From an uncultured Flavobacteriales bacterium (GTDB lineage Bacteria > Bacteroidota > Bacteroidia > Flavobacteriales > Schleiferiaceae): a stretch of DNA of 10,434 nt. This document shows positions 1 to 5,879 of the stretch, piece by piece. Under the pieces are notes generated by a model. It worked only from the letters and a program-made list of their open reading frames with translations, did no database searches and was not told where the DNA came from. Each line of letters opens with the position of its first letter. The first letter of the stretch is position 1. The stretch covers positions 1 through 10,434 of the forward strand of contig CAIJMB010000011.1 in assembly GCA_903821715.1 (NCBI GenBank), given 5' to 3'. The position numbers and the translations under genes were made by a program.

Positions 1-16
1 CCCGCAGGCCCTTTTT

Positions 17-1081
17 TCAGTGAAAGATTTTTCCGGGGTTCATGATGTTGTGAGGGTCTAAGGCTTGCTTCAAGGTGCGCATCATGTTGCGGCACACGAA
101 CGCGTCCATGCCCATGATGGCCTTGAGCTCAGGACTGCCCTCAGGGCGGTTCTTGTTGTAGGTCTGGACACCCTGAACAAACTGAAAGGCGCCCATCATG
201 TTGCCGAGGTCGGTCAGCGCCACCGCGGGCTGGCCGTCGGCCGTGACGCGCTTAATCAGTTCCGGAACCTTTGTCGTCGCCTGCAGCACGCTGAACTGGC
301 TGTGCACGTGCAGGTGAAAAAACGGCGTACCGGTCGTGTCCGCAGAAGTTTCTGAAGCCGCGGGCGGAATCGGTTCCGCAGCCTTTGACCTGAGGGTTGC
401 GCTGGCGGCCTTGAGGTTGCGGTGCGAGAGGCCAATGGGCGAAACCATCTGCGGGTTGGTCGCAATAAAGTCTTCGAGCTGAGTAGGTTGCACACCAAGC
501 TGACTCGGCTGCCAGTGCCGAATGCGCACCAGTTCCCAAAAGCAGCGCGCGGTTGCCTCCACGTCCGCTGTGGCATTGTGGGCCTCGGCAAACTCTTGAC
601 CAAAGAGCTTGGCGTGCAGCTCTCCCAGTTTTGCGGGCTTGAATCCGCTACGCCCCGGAATCCCCACCAACGCCGCTGTCTGTGGCGTCATCGTATCCAA
701 AACGGGCTTTTGAATCCAGGATTCATCCAACCCGAGCCGCAGGTATTCGGCGCCGAGCACATTCAAATCAAACTTGAGGTTGTGCCCCACCATAAACTGC
801 GTCCGGTCGAGCGCCGACTGAAAGGCAGCCAGCGCCTCAGAAACCGCAACCCCGTCTTGGCGAGCGAGTTCGGTACTGATTCCGTGAATCTCTTGAGCCC
901 CAAACGGAATGTTAAATCCCTCGGGCTGAATCAAGAAGTCCGCGGCCTCGAGTAGCGCCCCATCTGAACCGTGCAGCTGCCACGCGACCTGCACTACCCG
1001 GGGCCAATTGTCTACGTCGCTCAGCGGCGCATTCCAATCCCTTGGTAATCCGGTGGTTTCAGTGTCAAAAACGAGGTACAT
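17..1081 (-). CDS. dnaE: Truncated DNA polymerase III alpha (exonuclease + partial PHP) fused to an FAD-oxidase C-terminal tail
   Basis: The 354-residue frame starts like the Flavobacteriales form of replicative DnaE, which carries its own proofreading domain. Residues 1-190 are a DEDDh 3'-5' exonuclease: DTETTGLP (D6, E8), HNLKFD (D105) and HNATAD (H168, D173), so the catalytic set is complete. A linker follows, then the start of the PHP domain with HLHVHS at 256-261. The match to DnaE ends near residue 332. The last 22 residues (LDPHNIMNPGKIF at 341-353) instead match the extreme C-terminus of GlcD/D-lactate-dehydrogenase-type FAD-linked oxidases. The palm, fingers, beta-binding and most PHP parts, roughly 1,100 residues in full-length relatives, are absent, so this cannot be a polymerase. 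The exonuclease could still fold. The ATG start gives the family N-terminus. Typing it as a CDS is a choice; it may be a pseudogene or an assembly join. Confidence 0.85.
   Translation of the reverse strand: MYLVFDTETTGLPRDWNAPLSDVDNWPRVVQVAWQLHGSDGALLEAADFLIQPEGFNIPFGAQEIHGISTELARQDGVAVSEALAAFQSALDRTQFMVGHNLKFDLNVLGAEYLRLGLDESWIQKPVLDTMTPQTAALVGIPGRSGFKPAKLGELHAKLFGQEFAEAHNATADVEATARCFWELVRIRHWQPSQLGVQPTQLEDFIATNPQMVSPIGLSHRNLKAASATLRSKAAEPIPPAASETSADTTGTPFFHLHVHSQFSVLQATTKVPELIKRVTADGQPAVALTDLGNMMGAFQFVQGVQTYNKNRPEGSPELKAIMGMDAFVCRNMMRTLKQALDPHNIMNPGKIFH
77..92 (-). other. Junction between dnaE-like and FAD-oxidase-like sequence
   Basis: Reading on the minus strand, sequence encoding a PHP-domain stretch (LKAIMGMDAFVCRN, residues 319-332) passes in frame into sequence encoding MMRTLKQALDPHNIMNPGKIF. 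The switch is placed near residues 331-335 by family resemblance; the exact base cannot be fixed because ATG ATG CGC could belong to either side. No insertion sequence, repeat or attachment-like site is visible at the join. Confidence 0.6.
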
Positions 1082-1108
1082 GGTCGAATGCTAAAGTTAG
1101 CACGACCA
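1081..1108 (-). promoter_or_regulatory. Hairpin over the dnaE translation start
   Basis: On the minus strand TGGTCG TGCTA, loop ACTT, TAGCA, bulged TT, CGACCA forms an 11-bp stem with a 2-nt bulge. Its last base is the A of the dnaE ATG, so the folded RNA would hold the start codon edge. No T-run follows, so it is not a standard terminator. A role in limiting initiation is inference; the inverted repeat itself is plain in the sequence. Confidence 0.55.
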
Positions 1109-1126
1109 CATCCGTTGTTCACGGTT

Positions 1127-1134
1127 CAAATGTG
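1127..1134 (-). promoter_or_regulatory. Candidate -7 element for dnaE
   Basis: The minus strand reads CACATTTG, one mismatch from the Bacteroidota -7 consensus TAnnTTTG. A start a few bases downstream would give a leader of about 40 nt that contains the start-codon hairpin. I see no convincing -33 TTG element at the usual spacing, so this is weak. It lies in the 86-bp gap between the GH53 gene and dnaE. Confidence 0.25.
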
Positions 1135-1167
1135 GTAAGTTGTTAACACAGGTGCGGAACTTAGGTC

Positions 1168-2178
1168 CTAGCGAACCTCAGAAGAAGGCAAGAGCGATCC
1201 GTTAAAATCGGCCCACGTACAGTTCTCAACGGGAGAACTACCTGAAAGCCAAAATGGCTCCCAGTAGATCGTTGCCCAAGCCCCATGTGCCCCCGCAAGA
1301 ACTCGAATATCACGAATAAAATCAGCTTGTCCTTGGGGCGTTGCCGGATAACCAGGTACTAACACTGTATTCTCACCAACAAGATTGTGGGCGGTGTCGT
1401 TCCAAGTGCCCGTCCATGGCGCCATGAATTCGAAGATTGCGGACTGCAATCCGTGCGATTGAATGATGTCAAGGGCTGCACCGAGACTATCTAAGTCTGT
1501 TCCGTGCCACCATGGGTAGTACGAAAGTCCTACCCCATCAACACCAAACTCCTTGGCCTCAGCGGCATAAGCCCCAACATCTCGGTAACCCGAAAAATGC
1601 ATCCATACTGGCATAGTGGGATTCGCAGACCGTGCAGCGCGCACGGCGGTGGACATGGTAACTTCCCAACCCGCTGGATTGGACCATCGGTTCCCACGAG
1701 GCCACATCCAGCCGTTATTAGTCTCATTACCCAACTGCAGGGCATCAGGATTCACCGCTTCGACACAACGTACCACGTACGCTGTGATGCTATCATTGAG
1801 TACCGAATCTGGCAGTTGGGACCACGTAGCCGGAAGGCTCTGCTGACCGGGATCTGCCCACGTATCTGAAAAGTGAATGTCCAAAAGTACTATTGCCCCG
1901 TGTTCTCGGGCGATATCAGCCATGAGCGTCACTTCATCTAAGCTCCCCGAGGGTGTAGCTGGGCTGTGCCAAAGCCTGAGTCGAACTAAGCCAACGCACC
2001 CCTCCTCAACTTCGGACCAAACATCTGTCGGTCTACCATCACGCTGCAGGTCAGACGCGTCCACTGACGGCAAACTCGAAAGATCAACACCCACGAGGAC
2101 GCTCCTCGGCGGACAGAGTTCTACGTGCGGCCTACAGCCCCAAAGGGCAAGAACAACTGCAATGAACCCGATCCTCAC
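1168..2178 (-). CDS. GH53 endo-beta-1,4-galactanase, lipoprotein
   Basis: A glycoside hydrolase of family 53, which cleaves beta-1,4-galactan side chains of pectin and arabinogalactan. Family motifs appear in order: VRLRLWHSP (65-73), DIHFSDTWADPGQQ (100-113), QLGNETNNG (148-156) with the likely acid/base E152, LSYYPWWHGT (218-227), and FEFMAPWT (249-256) with the likely nucleophile E250. The nucleophile context differs from the common VETAYPWT. The N-terminus is a lipoprotein signal, MRIGFIAVVLALWGC, with lipobox LWGC and C15 as the acylated residue, so it should be anchored in a membrane. At 336 residues it is a lean single domain with no visible T9SS tail or carbohydrate-binding module. 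The start is GTG, overlapping the rimO TGA as GTGA, which implies translational coupling. No SusC/SusD-like genes are in view. Confidence 0.9.
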   Translation of the reverse strand: MRIGFIAVVLALWGCRPHVELCPPRSVLVGVDLSSLPSVDASDLQRDGRPTDVWSEVEEGCVGLVRLRLWHSPATPSGSLDEVTLMADIAREHGAIVLLDIHFSDTWADPGQQSLPATWSQLPDSVLNDSITAYVVRCVEAVNPDALQLGNETNNGWMWPRGNRWSNPAGWEVTMSTAVRAARSANPTMPVWMHFSGYRDVGAYAAEAKEFGVDGVGLSYYPWWHGTDLDSLGAALDIIQSHGLQSAIFEFMAPWTGTWNDTAHNLVGENTVLVPGYPATPQGQADFIRDIRVLAGAHGAWATIYWEPFWLSGSSPVENCTWADFNGSLLPSSEVR

Positions 2179-3476
2179 ACCAACTCCGCCTCGAGGTCGT
2201 ATTCCGTGGCGCCTATGATCTTGGCGGTAACAAATGTTCCGCGCTTGAGGTGCAGGCCAGGAGCTTCAATGCGGACCTCGTTGTCGACGTCGGGTGAATC
2301 GAATTCGGTACGGCCGATGTAGGCGTCGCCCTCGGCGCGGTCGATGATGACCGTCAGGGTTTGGCCGATCAGCGCCTCGTTGCGCTCGAGCGAGATTTCG
2401 CGCTGAACTTCCATGACGGCTTGCTGGCGAGCCATTTTGACTTCGGACGGAACGTCGTCCTCAAGGGCAAACGCGTGCGTGTTCTCTTCGTGGCTGTAGG
2501 TAAAGACGCCGAGTCGTTCAAAGCGCTGGGTGCGCACCCAGTCGAGCAGTTCGTCAAAGTCGGCCTCTGTTTCGCCCGGATAGCCCACGATAAGGGTGGT
2601 GCGAATGGCGATTCCCGGAACCTTTTCGCGCATCGCCGCCAACAGCTTGTCGGTTTTGCCGTGCGTGGTTCCGCGCCGCATGCTTTTGAGCACGTTGTCA
2701 GCAATGTGCTGCAGTGGAATATCAATGTAGCGGCATACCTTCGGATTCTCGCGAATGACGTCGAGTACGTCCTCGGGGAACCCGGTCGGGAAGAGGTAGT
2801 GCAAGCGAATCCACTGGATTCCGTCCACCGCACTGAGGGCGGTCACAAGCTCAGCCAGACGGCGCTCTCCGTAGATGTCGAGGCCGTAGTACGTCAGGTC
2901 CTGAGCAATCAAAATCAGCTCAACAACGCCTTTGGCGGCCAACTTTTGGGCCTCCGTCACGAGGTCTTCAATGGGCGTCGAACGGTGCTTGCCGCGCATG
3001 AGCGGAATCGCACAAAACGAGCACGGACGGTCGCAACCTTCCGAAATCTTAAGGTAGGCGAAGTGCTGGGGCGTCGTGGTAAGGCGCTCTCCGACCAATT
3101 CCTTTTTGTAGTCGGCTCCAAGCGCCTTGAGCAGCAGGGGCAAGTCGCGGGTTCCGAAGTACTGGTCGACGTTTGGAATCTCGCGTTCCAAGTCTGGCTT
3201 GTAGCGCTCGCTGAGACAGCCCGTCACGAAGACCTTATCGAGCAGGCCCGCCTCTTTGGCTTCGACGGCCTCGAGGATGGTGTTGATGGACTCCTCCTTG
3301 GCGTTTTCGATGAATCCGCACGTGTTGATGACTACAATTCGGCCTTCCTCTTCGTGCACGACATCTTTGCCAGCGGCCTTGAGTTGGCCCATAAGAACTT
3401 CGCTGTCATACACGTTTTTGGAACAGCCGAGGGTAATGACATTGATGCGGTTTTTGGCCGCGGACTTGGTGCGCAT
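2175..3476 (-). CDS. rimO: Ribosomal protein S12 methylthiotransferase RimO
   Basis: A radical SAM methylthiotransferase that adds a methylthio group to the conserved aspartate of ribosomal protein S12. The N-terminal UPF0004 domain has the three cysteines for the auxiliary 4Fe-4S cluster: LGCSKN (C18), NTCGF (C53) and VTGCLSERY (C87). The radical SAM cluster motif CDRPCSFC gives C148, C152 and C155. SPLIPRIMO-like downstream stretches include IPLQH and LIVGYPGETEADF, and a TRAM domain fills about residues 370-433. GCLSERY and the S12-type context favour RimO over the tRNA enzymes MiaB and MtaB. The length of 433 is normal. It sits 9 bp after the AMP nucleosidase gene and overlaps the GH53 start by 4 bp, so it belongs to the same run of genes. 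Confidence 0.96.
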   Translation of the reverse strand: MRTKSAAKNRINVITLGCSKNVYDSEVLMGQLKAAGKDVVHEEEGRIVVINTCGFIENAKEESINTILEAVEAKEAGLLDKVFVTGCLSERYKPDLEREIPNVDQYFGTRDLPLLLKALGADYKKELVGERLTTTPQHFAYLKISEGCDRPCSFCAIPLMRGKHRSTPIEDLVTEAQKLAAKGVVELILIAQDLTYYGLDIYGERRLAELVTALSAVDGIQWIRLHYLFPTGFPEDVLDVIRENPKVCRYIDIPLQHIADNVLKSMRRGTTHGKTDKLLAAMREKVPGIAIRTTLIVGYPGETEADFDELLDWVRTQRFERLGVFTYSHEENTHAFALEDDVPSEVKMARQQAVMEVQREISLERNEALIGQTLTVIIDRAEGDAYIGRTEFDSPDVDNEVRIEAPGLHLKRGTFVTAKIIGATEYDLEAELV

Positions 3477-3485
3477 ATGCTTAAC

Positions 3486-4256
3486 TTAAAACTTGAGGTG
3501 ACGAACTGAAAGACCTTGATTCTTAATCTCTTCTAATGTTTCAATTCCAATGCTAATGTGGGTGCCCACGAAGTCACTCGACACCCTGGCATCGCTTTCA
3601 CTTGTCTTCACTCCTTCGGGAGTCATGGGCTGGTCAGACACCAGCAGGAGCGCCCCCAAATGCAATCGATTGTGAAATCCGGCGGAAAACAACGTAGCCG
3701 TCTCCATGTCAATTGCCAAGGCTCGGGTCAGCCGAAGGTATTCTTTGAACTTCTCGTCGTGCTCCCACACGCGGCGGTTGGTGGTGTAGACGGTTCCGGT
3801 CCAGTAATCGTGGTTGCGGTTGCGAATGATGTGCGAGGTGGCACGCTGCAGCATAAATGCGGGCAGTGACGGAACTTCCGGTGGAAAGTACGAATCCGAC
3901 GCCCCTTCGCCGCGAATGGCACCGATGGGCAGAATGAAGTCACCGACCTTGGTGCGGTGCTTGAGGCCACCGCACTTTCCCAAAAACAGAATAGCCTTGG
4001 GCTGTACAATGCTGAGCAAGTCACTGACTGTGGCCGCATTAGGGCTACCCATTCCGAAATTGATCATGGTCATACCCTGACCATGAGCGGTGGGCATGCT
4101 TCGGTGCGGATCGACAATCTGGCCGCCGGTCATTGCGACAAAGCGTTGTAGGTACTCATTGAAGTTGGTGAGCAAGATGTAGTCCGACATCTCCTCAGCC
4201 GCAACACCCGTATATCGGGGCAGCCAGTTTGCGGTAATCTCCTCTTTGGTCTTCAT
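3486..4256 (-). CDS. amn: AMP nucleosidase (short Bacteroidota type)
   Basis: Predicted to hydrolyse AMP to adenine and ribose 5-phosphate in the cytoplasm, as part of purine turnover. The 256-residue protein is the purine nucleoside phosphorylase/uridine phosphorylase fold alone, without the long N-terminal extension of the E. coli enzyme, which is usual in Bacteroidota. Recognisable segments are FGMGSPNAAT (67-76), a glycine-rich LGKCGGL (92-98), AIDMETATLF (181-190), which corresponds to the ribose-contacting Met-Glu motif of the fold, and VSDQP (206-210). It is 4 bp after ftsY and 9 bp before rimO, so it is almost certainly co-transcribed with them. Nothing ties it mechanistically to SRP or ribosome modification. 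A related nucleoside phosphorylase is the main alternative. Confidence 0.88.
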   Translation of the reverse strand: MKTKEEITANWLPRYTGVAAEEMSDYILLTNFNEYLQRFVAMTGGQIVDPHRSMPTAHGQGMTMINFGMGSPNAATVSDLLSIVQPKAILFLGKCGGLKHRTKVGDFILPIGAIRGEGASDSYFPPEVPSLPAFMLQRATSHIIRNRNHDYWTGTVYTTNRRVWEHDEKFKEYLRLTRALAIDMETATLFSAGFHNRLHLGALLLVSDQPMTPEGVKTSESDARVSSDFVGTHISIGIETLEEIKNQGLSVRHLKF

Positions 4257-4260
4257 CCGA

Positions 4261-5163
4261 TTAGCTGAGCAATGCGTTTAAGAACTCTTTAGCGTCAAAC
4301 TCTTGAAGGTCATCTACGCCCTCACCCACCCCGATGTAGCGCACGGGGACGCGAAGCTTCTCGGCAATCGCAAGAACGACACCGCCGCGGGCGGTTCCAT
4401 CCATTTTAGTGAGCACCAGACCGGTCAATGGGGTCACTTTAGAGAACTCAACGGCCTGGTTTACGGCATTTTGACCGGTCGAGGCATCAAGTACCAACCA
4501 CGTCTCGTGGGGCGCACCCGGCACGATTTTGTCCATTACACGACGAATCTTTCCGAGCTCGTTCATCAAGTTCACCTTGTTGTGAAGACGGCCCGCAGTG
4601 TCGACCAGAACGACACCTCCACCGTTGCGCGCTCCAGCCTCGGCCGCAGCATAGGCTACTGCGGCAGGATCGGTATTCATTCCCTTTTCGATAAAGGTTG
4701 CACCGGAGCGCTCTGCCCAAATGCGGAGCTGGTCCACCGCTGCCGCACGAAACGTATCGGCGGCACCGAGTACCACCGCTTGGCCCTCAGTACGGAACTT
4801 TTTGGCCAGCTTGCCCACCGAAGTCGTCTTGCCCACGCCATTGACACCCACCACGAGGACAACCCGAGGCTGTCCCGCAGGAACCTCAATGGGCTTGACA
4901 TCTGCCCAAGCAGCAAATTGGTCCGCCAATTCAGCGCGAATGAGCGCCTTAAGGTCGTCCTCACCCACGTACTTGTCGCGCGCGACGCGTTCCTCGACTG
5001 CCCCCACAAGGCGCACGGCCGTCTCCACGCCCACATCGGCCGAAATCAAAGCTTCTTCGAGGGCATCGAGCGTTTCGGAATCAACCGAAGACTTGCCGCC
5101 AAATAGCTTGCTGATGCCGCCAAAAAGAGCTTCCTTGGTTTTACTTAATCCGAATAACGCCAT
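4261..5163 (-). CDS. ftsY: Signal recognition particle receptor FtsY
   Basis: The SRP receptor GTPase, which pairs with Ffh to deliver ribosomes making membrane proteins to the inner membrane. The 300 residues comprise just the N (about 1-85) and G domains; the long acidic A domain of E. coli FtsY is missing, as is usual in Bacteroidota. GTPase motifs are all present: GVNGVGKT (106-113), DTFRAAA (136-142), DTAGR (188-192), TKMDGTARGG (252-261) and the closing GVGEGVDDL (278-286). The short N-terminus (ALFGLSKTKEALFG) could form the amphipathic membrane-contact helix. The ATG lies only 13 nt beyond a strong terminator, so expression probably depends on read-through or a promoter I could not identify. 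Confidence 0.96.
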   Translation of the reverse strand: MALFGLSKTKEALFGGISKLFGGKSSVDSETLDALEEALISADVGVETAVRLVGAVEERVARDKYVGEDDLKALIRAELADQFAAWADVKPIEVPAGQPRVVLVVGVNGVGKTTSVGKLAKKFRTEGQAVVLGAADTFRAAAVDQLRIWAERSGATFIEKGMNTDPAAVAYAAAEAGARNGGGVVLVDTAGRLHNKVNLMNELGKIRRVMDKIVPGAPHETWLVLDASTGQNAVNQAVEFSKVTPLTGLVLTKMDGTARGGVVLAIAEKLRVPVRYIGVGEGVDDLQEFDAKEFLNALLS

Positions 5164-5176
5164 AACTGAAAGGTAT

Positions 5177-5200
5177 AAAAAAACCGCTCGGGGAGCGGTT
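5177..5200 (-). terminator. Intrinsic terminator between DUF4295 and ftsY
   Basis: On the minus strand an 8-bp perfect stem AACCGCTC / GAGCGGTT with a CCC loop runs straight into a T7 tract, two of the Ts being part of the stem. The plus-strand side has no T-run, so it acts on leftward transcription only. It follows the ribosomal-protein genes and precedes the ftsY ATG by 13 nt, so it should end or attenuate the rpmB-rpmG-DUF4295 transcript. Confidence 0.85.
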
Positions 5201-5225
5201 AAACATTTGAAGGGCGAACCTTGAC

Positions 5226-5375
5226 TTAAGCCTTAAAGAAATTGGCTACGTCGTCTTTCACCATTACTTTCTCTTCGAAGGCGTATCCACCGCGTTCGGT
5301 CTTCACCATCTTGATTGCCTTAGCGTAGGTTACGCCACCGGCCTTTTTCAGGGTTGCAACTACTTTCTTTGCCAT
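5226..5375 (-). CDS. DUF4295 small ribosomal-type protein
   Basis: A 49-residue basic protein beginning MAKKVVATLKKAGGVTYAKA and ending DDVANFFKA. It matches the Bacteroidota-specific DUF4295 family, which is regularly encoded directly after rpmB and rpmG. From memory, a structure of a Flavobacterium ribosome found an extra large-subunit protein of this kind, named bL38; I am not certain of that link. The ATG is 5 bp after the rpmG stop, and the gene ends 25 bp before the terminator stem, so it is the last gene of the ribosomal-protein unit. There is no signal peptide and no cysteine. Confidence 0.9.
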   Translation of the reverse strand: MAKKVVATLKKAGGVTYAKAIKMVKTERGGYAFEEKVMVKDDVANFFKA

Positions 5376-5380
5376 GTCGC

Positions 5381-5563
5381 TTACTTAATTTCTTTGTGAA
5401 CGGTCATACGCTTAAGCACAGGATTAAACTTCTTAATCTCCATGCGGTCGGGCGTGTTCTTTTTGTTCTTGGTAGTGATGTACCGTGATGTACCGGACAT
5501 GCCAGACTCTTTGTGCTCAGTGCACTCGAGGATCACCTGAACGCGGTTGCCTTTTTTTGCCAT
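5381..5563 (-). CDS. rpmG: Large ribosomal subunit protein bL33
   Basis: Ribosomal protein L33, 60 residues, with the family pattern MAKKGNRVQVILECTEHK, then TSRYITTKNKKNTPDRMEIKKF and KFNPVLKRMTVHKE. Only one cysteine (C14) is present, so this is the zinc-free form rather than the four-cysteine zinc-ribbon version. The ATG is preceded by AAGGA about 4 nt upstream, one of the few Shine-Dalgarno-like sites here, although Bacteroidota rarely rely on them. It lies 13 bp after rpmB and 5 bp before the DUF4295 gene. Confidence 0.97.
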   Translation of the reverse strand: MAKKGNRVQVILECTEHKESGMSGTSRYITTKNKKNTPDRMEIKKFNPVLKRMTVHKEIK

Positions 5564-5576
5564 GATTCCTTAAAAA

Positions 5577-5816
5577 TTAAAGTGCAACGTTTCCGTTGGC
5601 GCGGGCCTCAGCTAGTACAGCTTCAATGCCCTTCTTGTTAATCGTCTTCAGAGCGGCGGCTGAAATGCGCAGAGTTACCCACTTATCTTCAGCAGCTACG
5701 TAAAACTTTTTACGCATCAAGTTCACGTCAAACGTGCGCTTGTTTTTCTTGTTTGAGAACGACACATAGTTACCAACCATGGCCTTCTTACCGGTAATCT
5801 CGCAAACTCGTGACAT
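5577..5816 (-). CDS. rpmB: Large ribosomal subunit protein bL28
   Basis: Ribosomal protein L28, 79 residues. It opens MSRVCEITGKKAMVGNYVS and continues with the basic stretch NKKNKRTFDVNLMRKKFYV and the conserved WVTLRISAAALKTINKKG. The ATG start gives the family N-terminus. This is the first gene of the rpmB-rpmG-DUF4295 unit, with a promoter-like element and a hairpin in the 63-bp gap after cinA. The order cinA, rpmB, rpmG, DUF4295, ftsY, rimO is familiar from Flavobacteriales genomes (recalled knowledge, not checked here). Confidence 0.97.
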   Translation of the reverse strand: MSRVCEITGKKAMVGNYVSFSNKKNKRTFDVNLMRKKFYVAAEDKWVTLRISAAALKTINKKGIEAVLAEARANGNVAL

Positions 5817-5839
5817 AATCGCGCGGTGTTAATCTTTAG

Positions 5840-5858
5840 CTCCGTTTCGCAACGGGAG
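5840..5858 (-). promoter_or_regulatory. rpmB leader hairpin with GNRA-type loop
   Basis: The minus strand reads CTCCCGTT GCGA AACGGAG: a 7-bp stem with one bulged C, or a 5-bp CCGTT/AACGG core, capped by GCGA, a GNRA tetraloop. It falls at or within a few bases of the start site predicted from the -7 element, so the mRNA would begin with this hairpin about 25 nt before the ATG. No T-run follows, so it is not a terminator. A role in mRNA stability or feedback control is inference. Confidence 0.45.
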
Positions 5859-5860
5859 TG

Positions 5861-5868
5861 CAAATGTA
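5861..5868 (-). promoter_or_regulatory. Bacteroidota -7 promoter element for rpmB
   Basis: The minus strand reads TACATTTG, an exact match to the Bacteroidota -7 consensus TAnnTTTG. A start about 5-7 nt further on gives a leader near 40 nt for rpmB. The -33 box is poor: TGTG about 20 nt upstream is the nearest candidate. The element lies just past the cinA stop codon, in the right place to drive the ribosomal-protein unit. Confidence 0.6.
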
Positions 5869-5879
5869 CAGCGAATTTC

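Noticed and set aside
2361..3509. A 382-codon open frame on the plus strand
   Set aside because: It lies opposite rimO, whose cysteine motifs and domain order are unmistakable; the plus-strand translation shows no recognisable domain and is a GC-driven shadow.
4303..5106. A 267-codon open frame on the plus strand
   Set aside because: It is antisense to ftsY, which has all GTPase motifs; no family features appear in the antisense product.
5546..5563. Slippery A7 run at the start of rpmG
   Set aside because: It is the ordinary coding of Ala-Lys-Lys at the L33 start; lysine-rich ribosomal proteins commonly have such runs, and no alternative frame product is evident.
5840..5858. Terminator for the redoxin-cinA unit
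   Set aside because: The hairpin lacks a following T-run on the minus strand and sits at the predicted rpmB start site, so a leader structure fits better.
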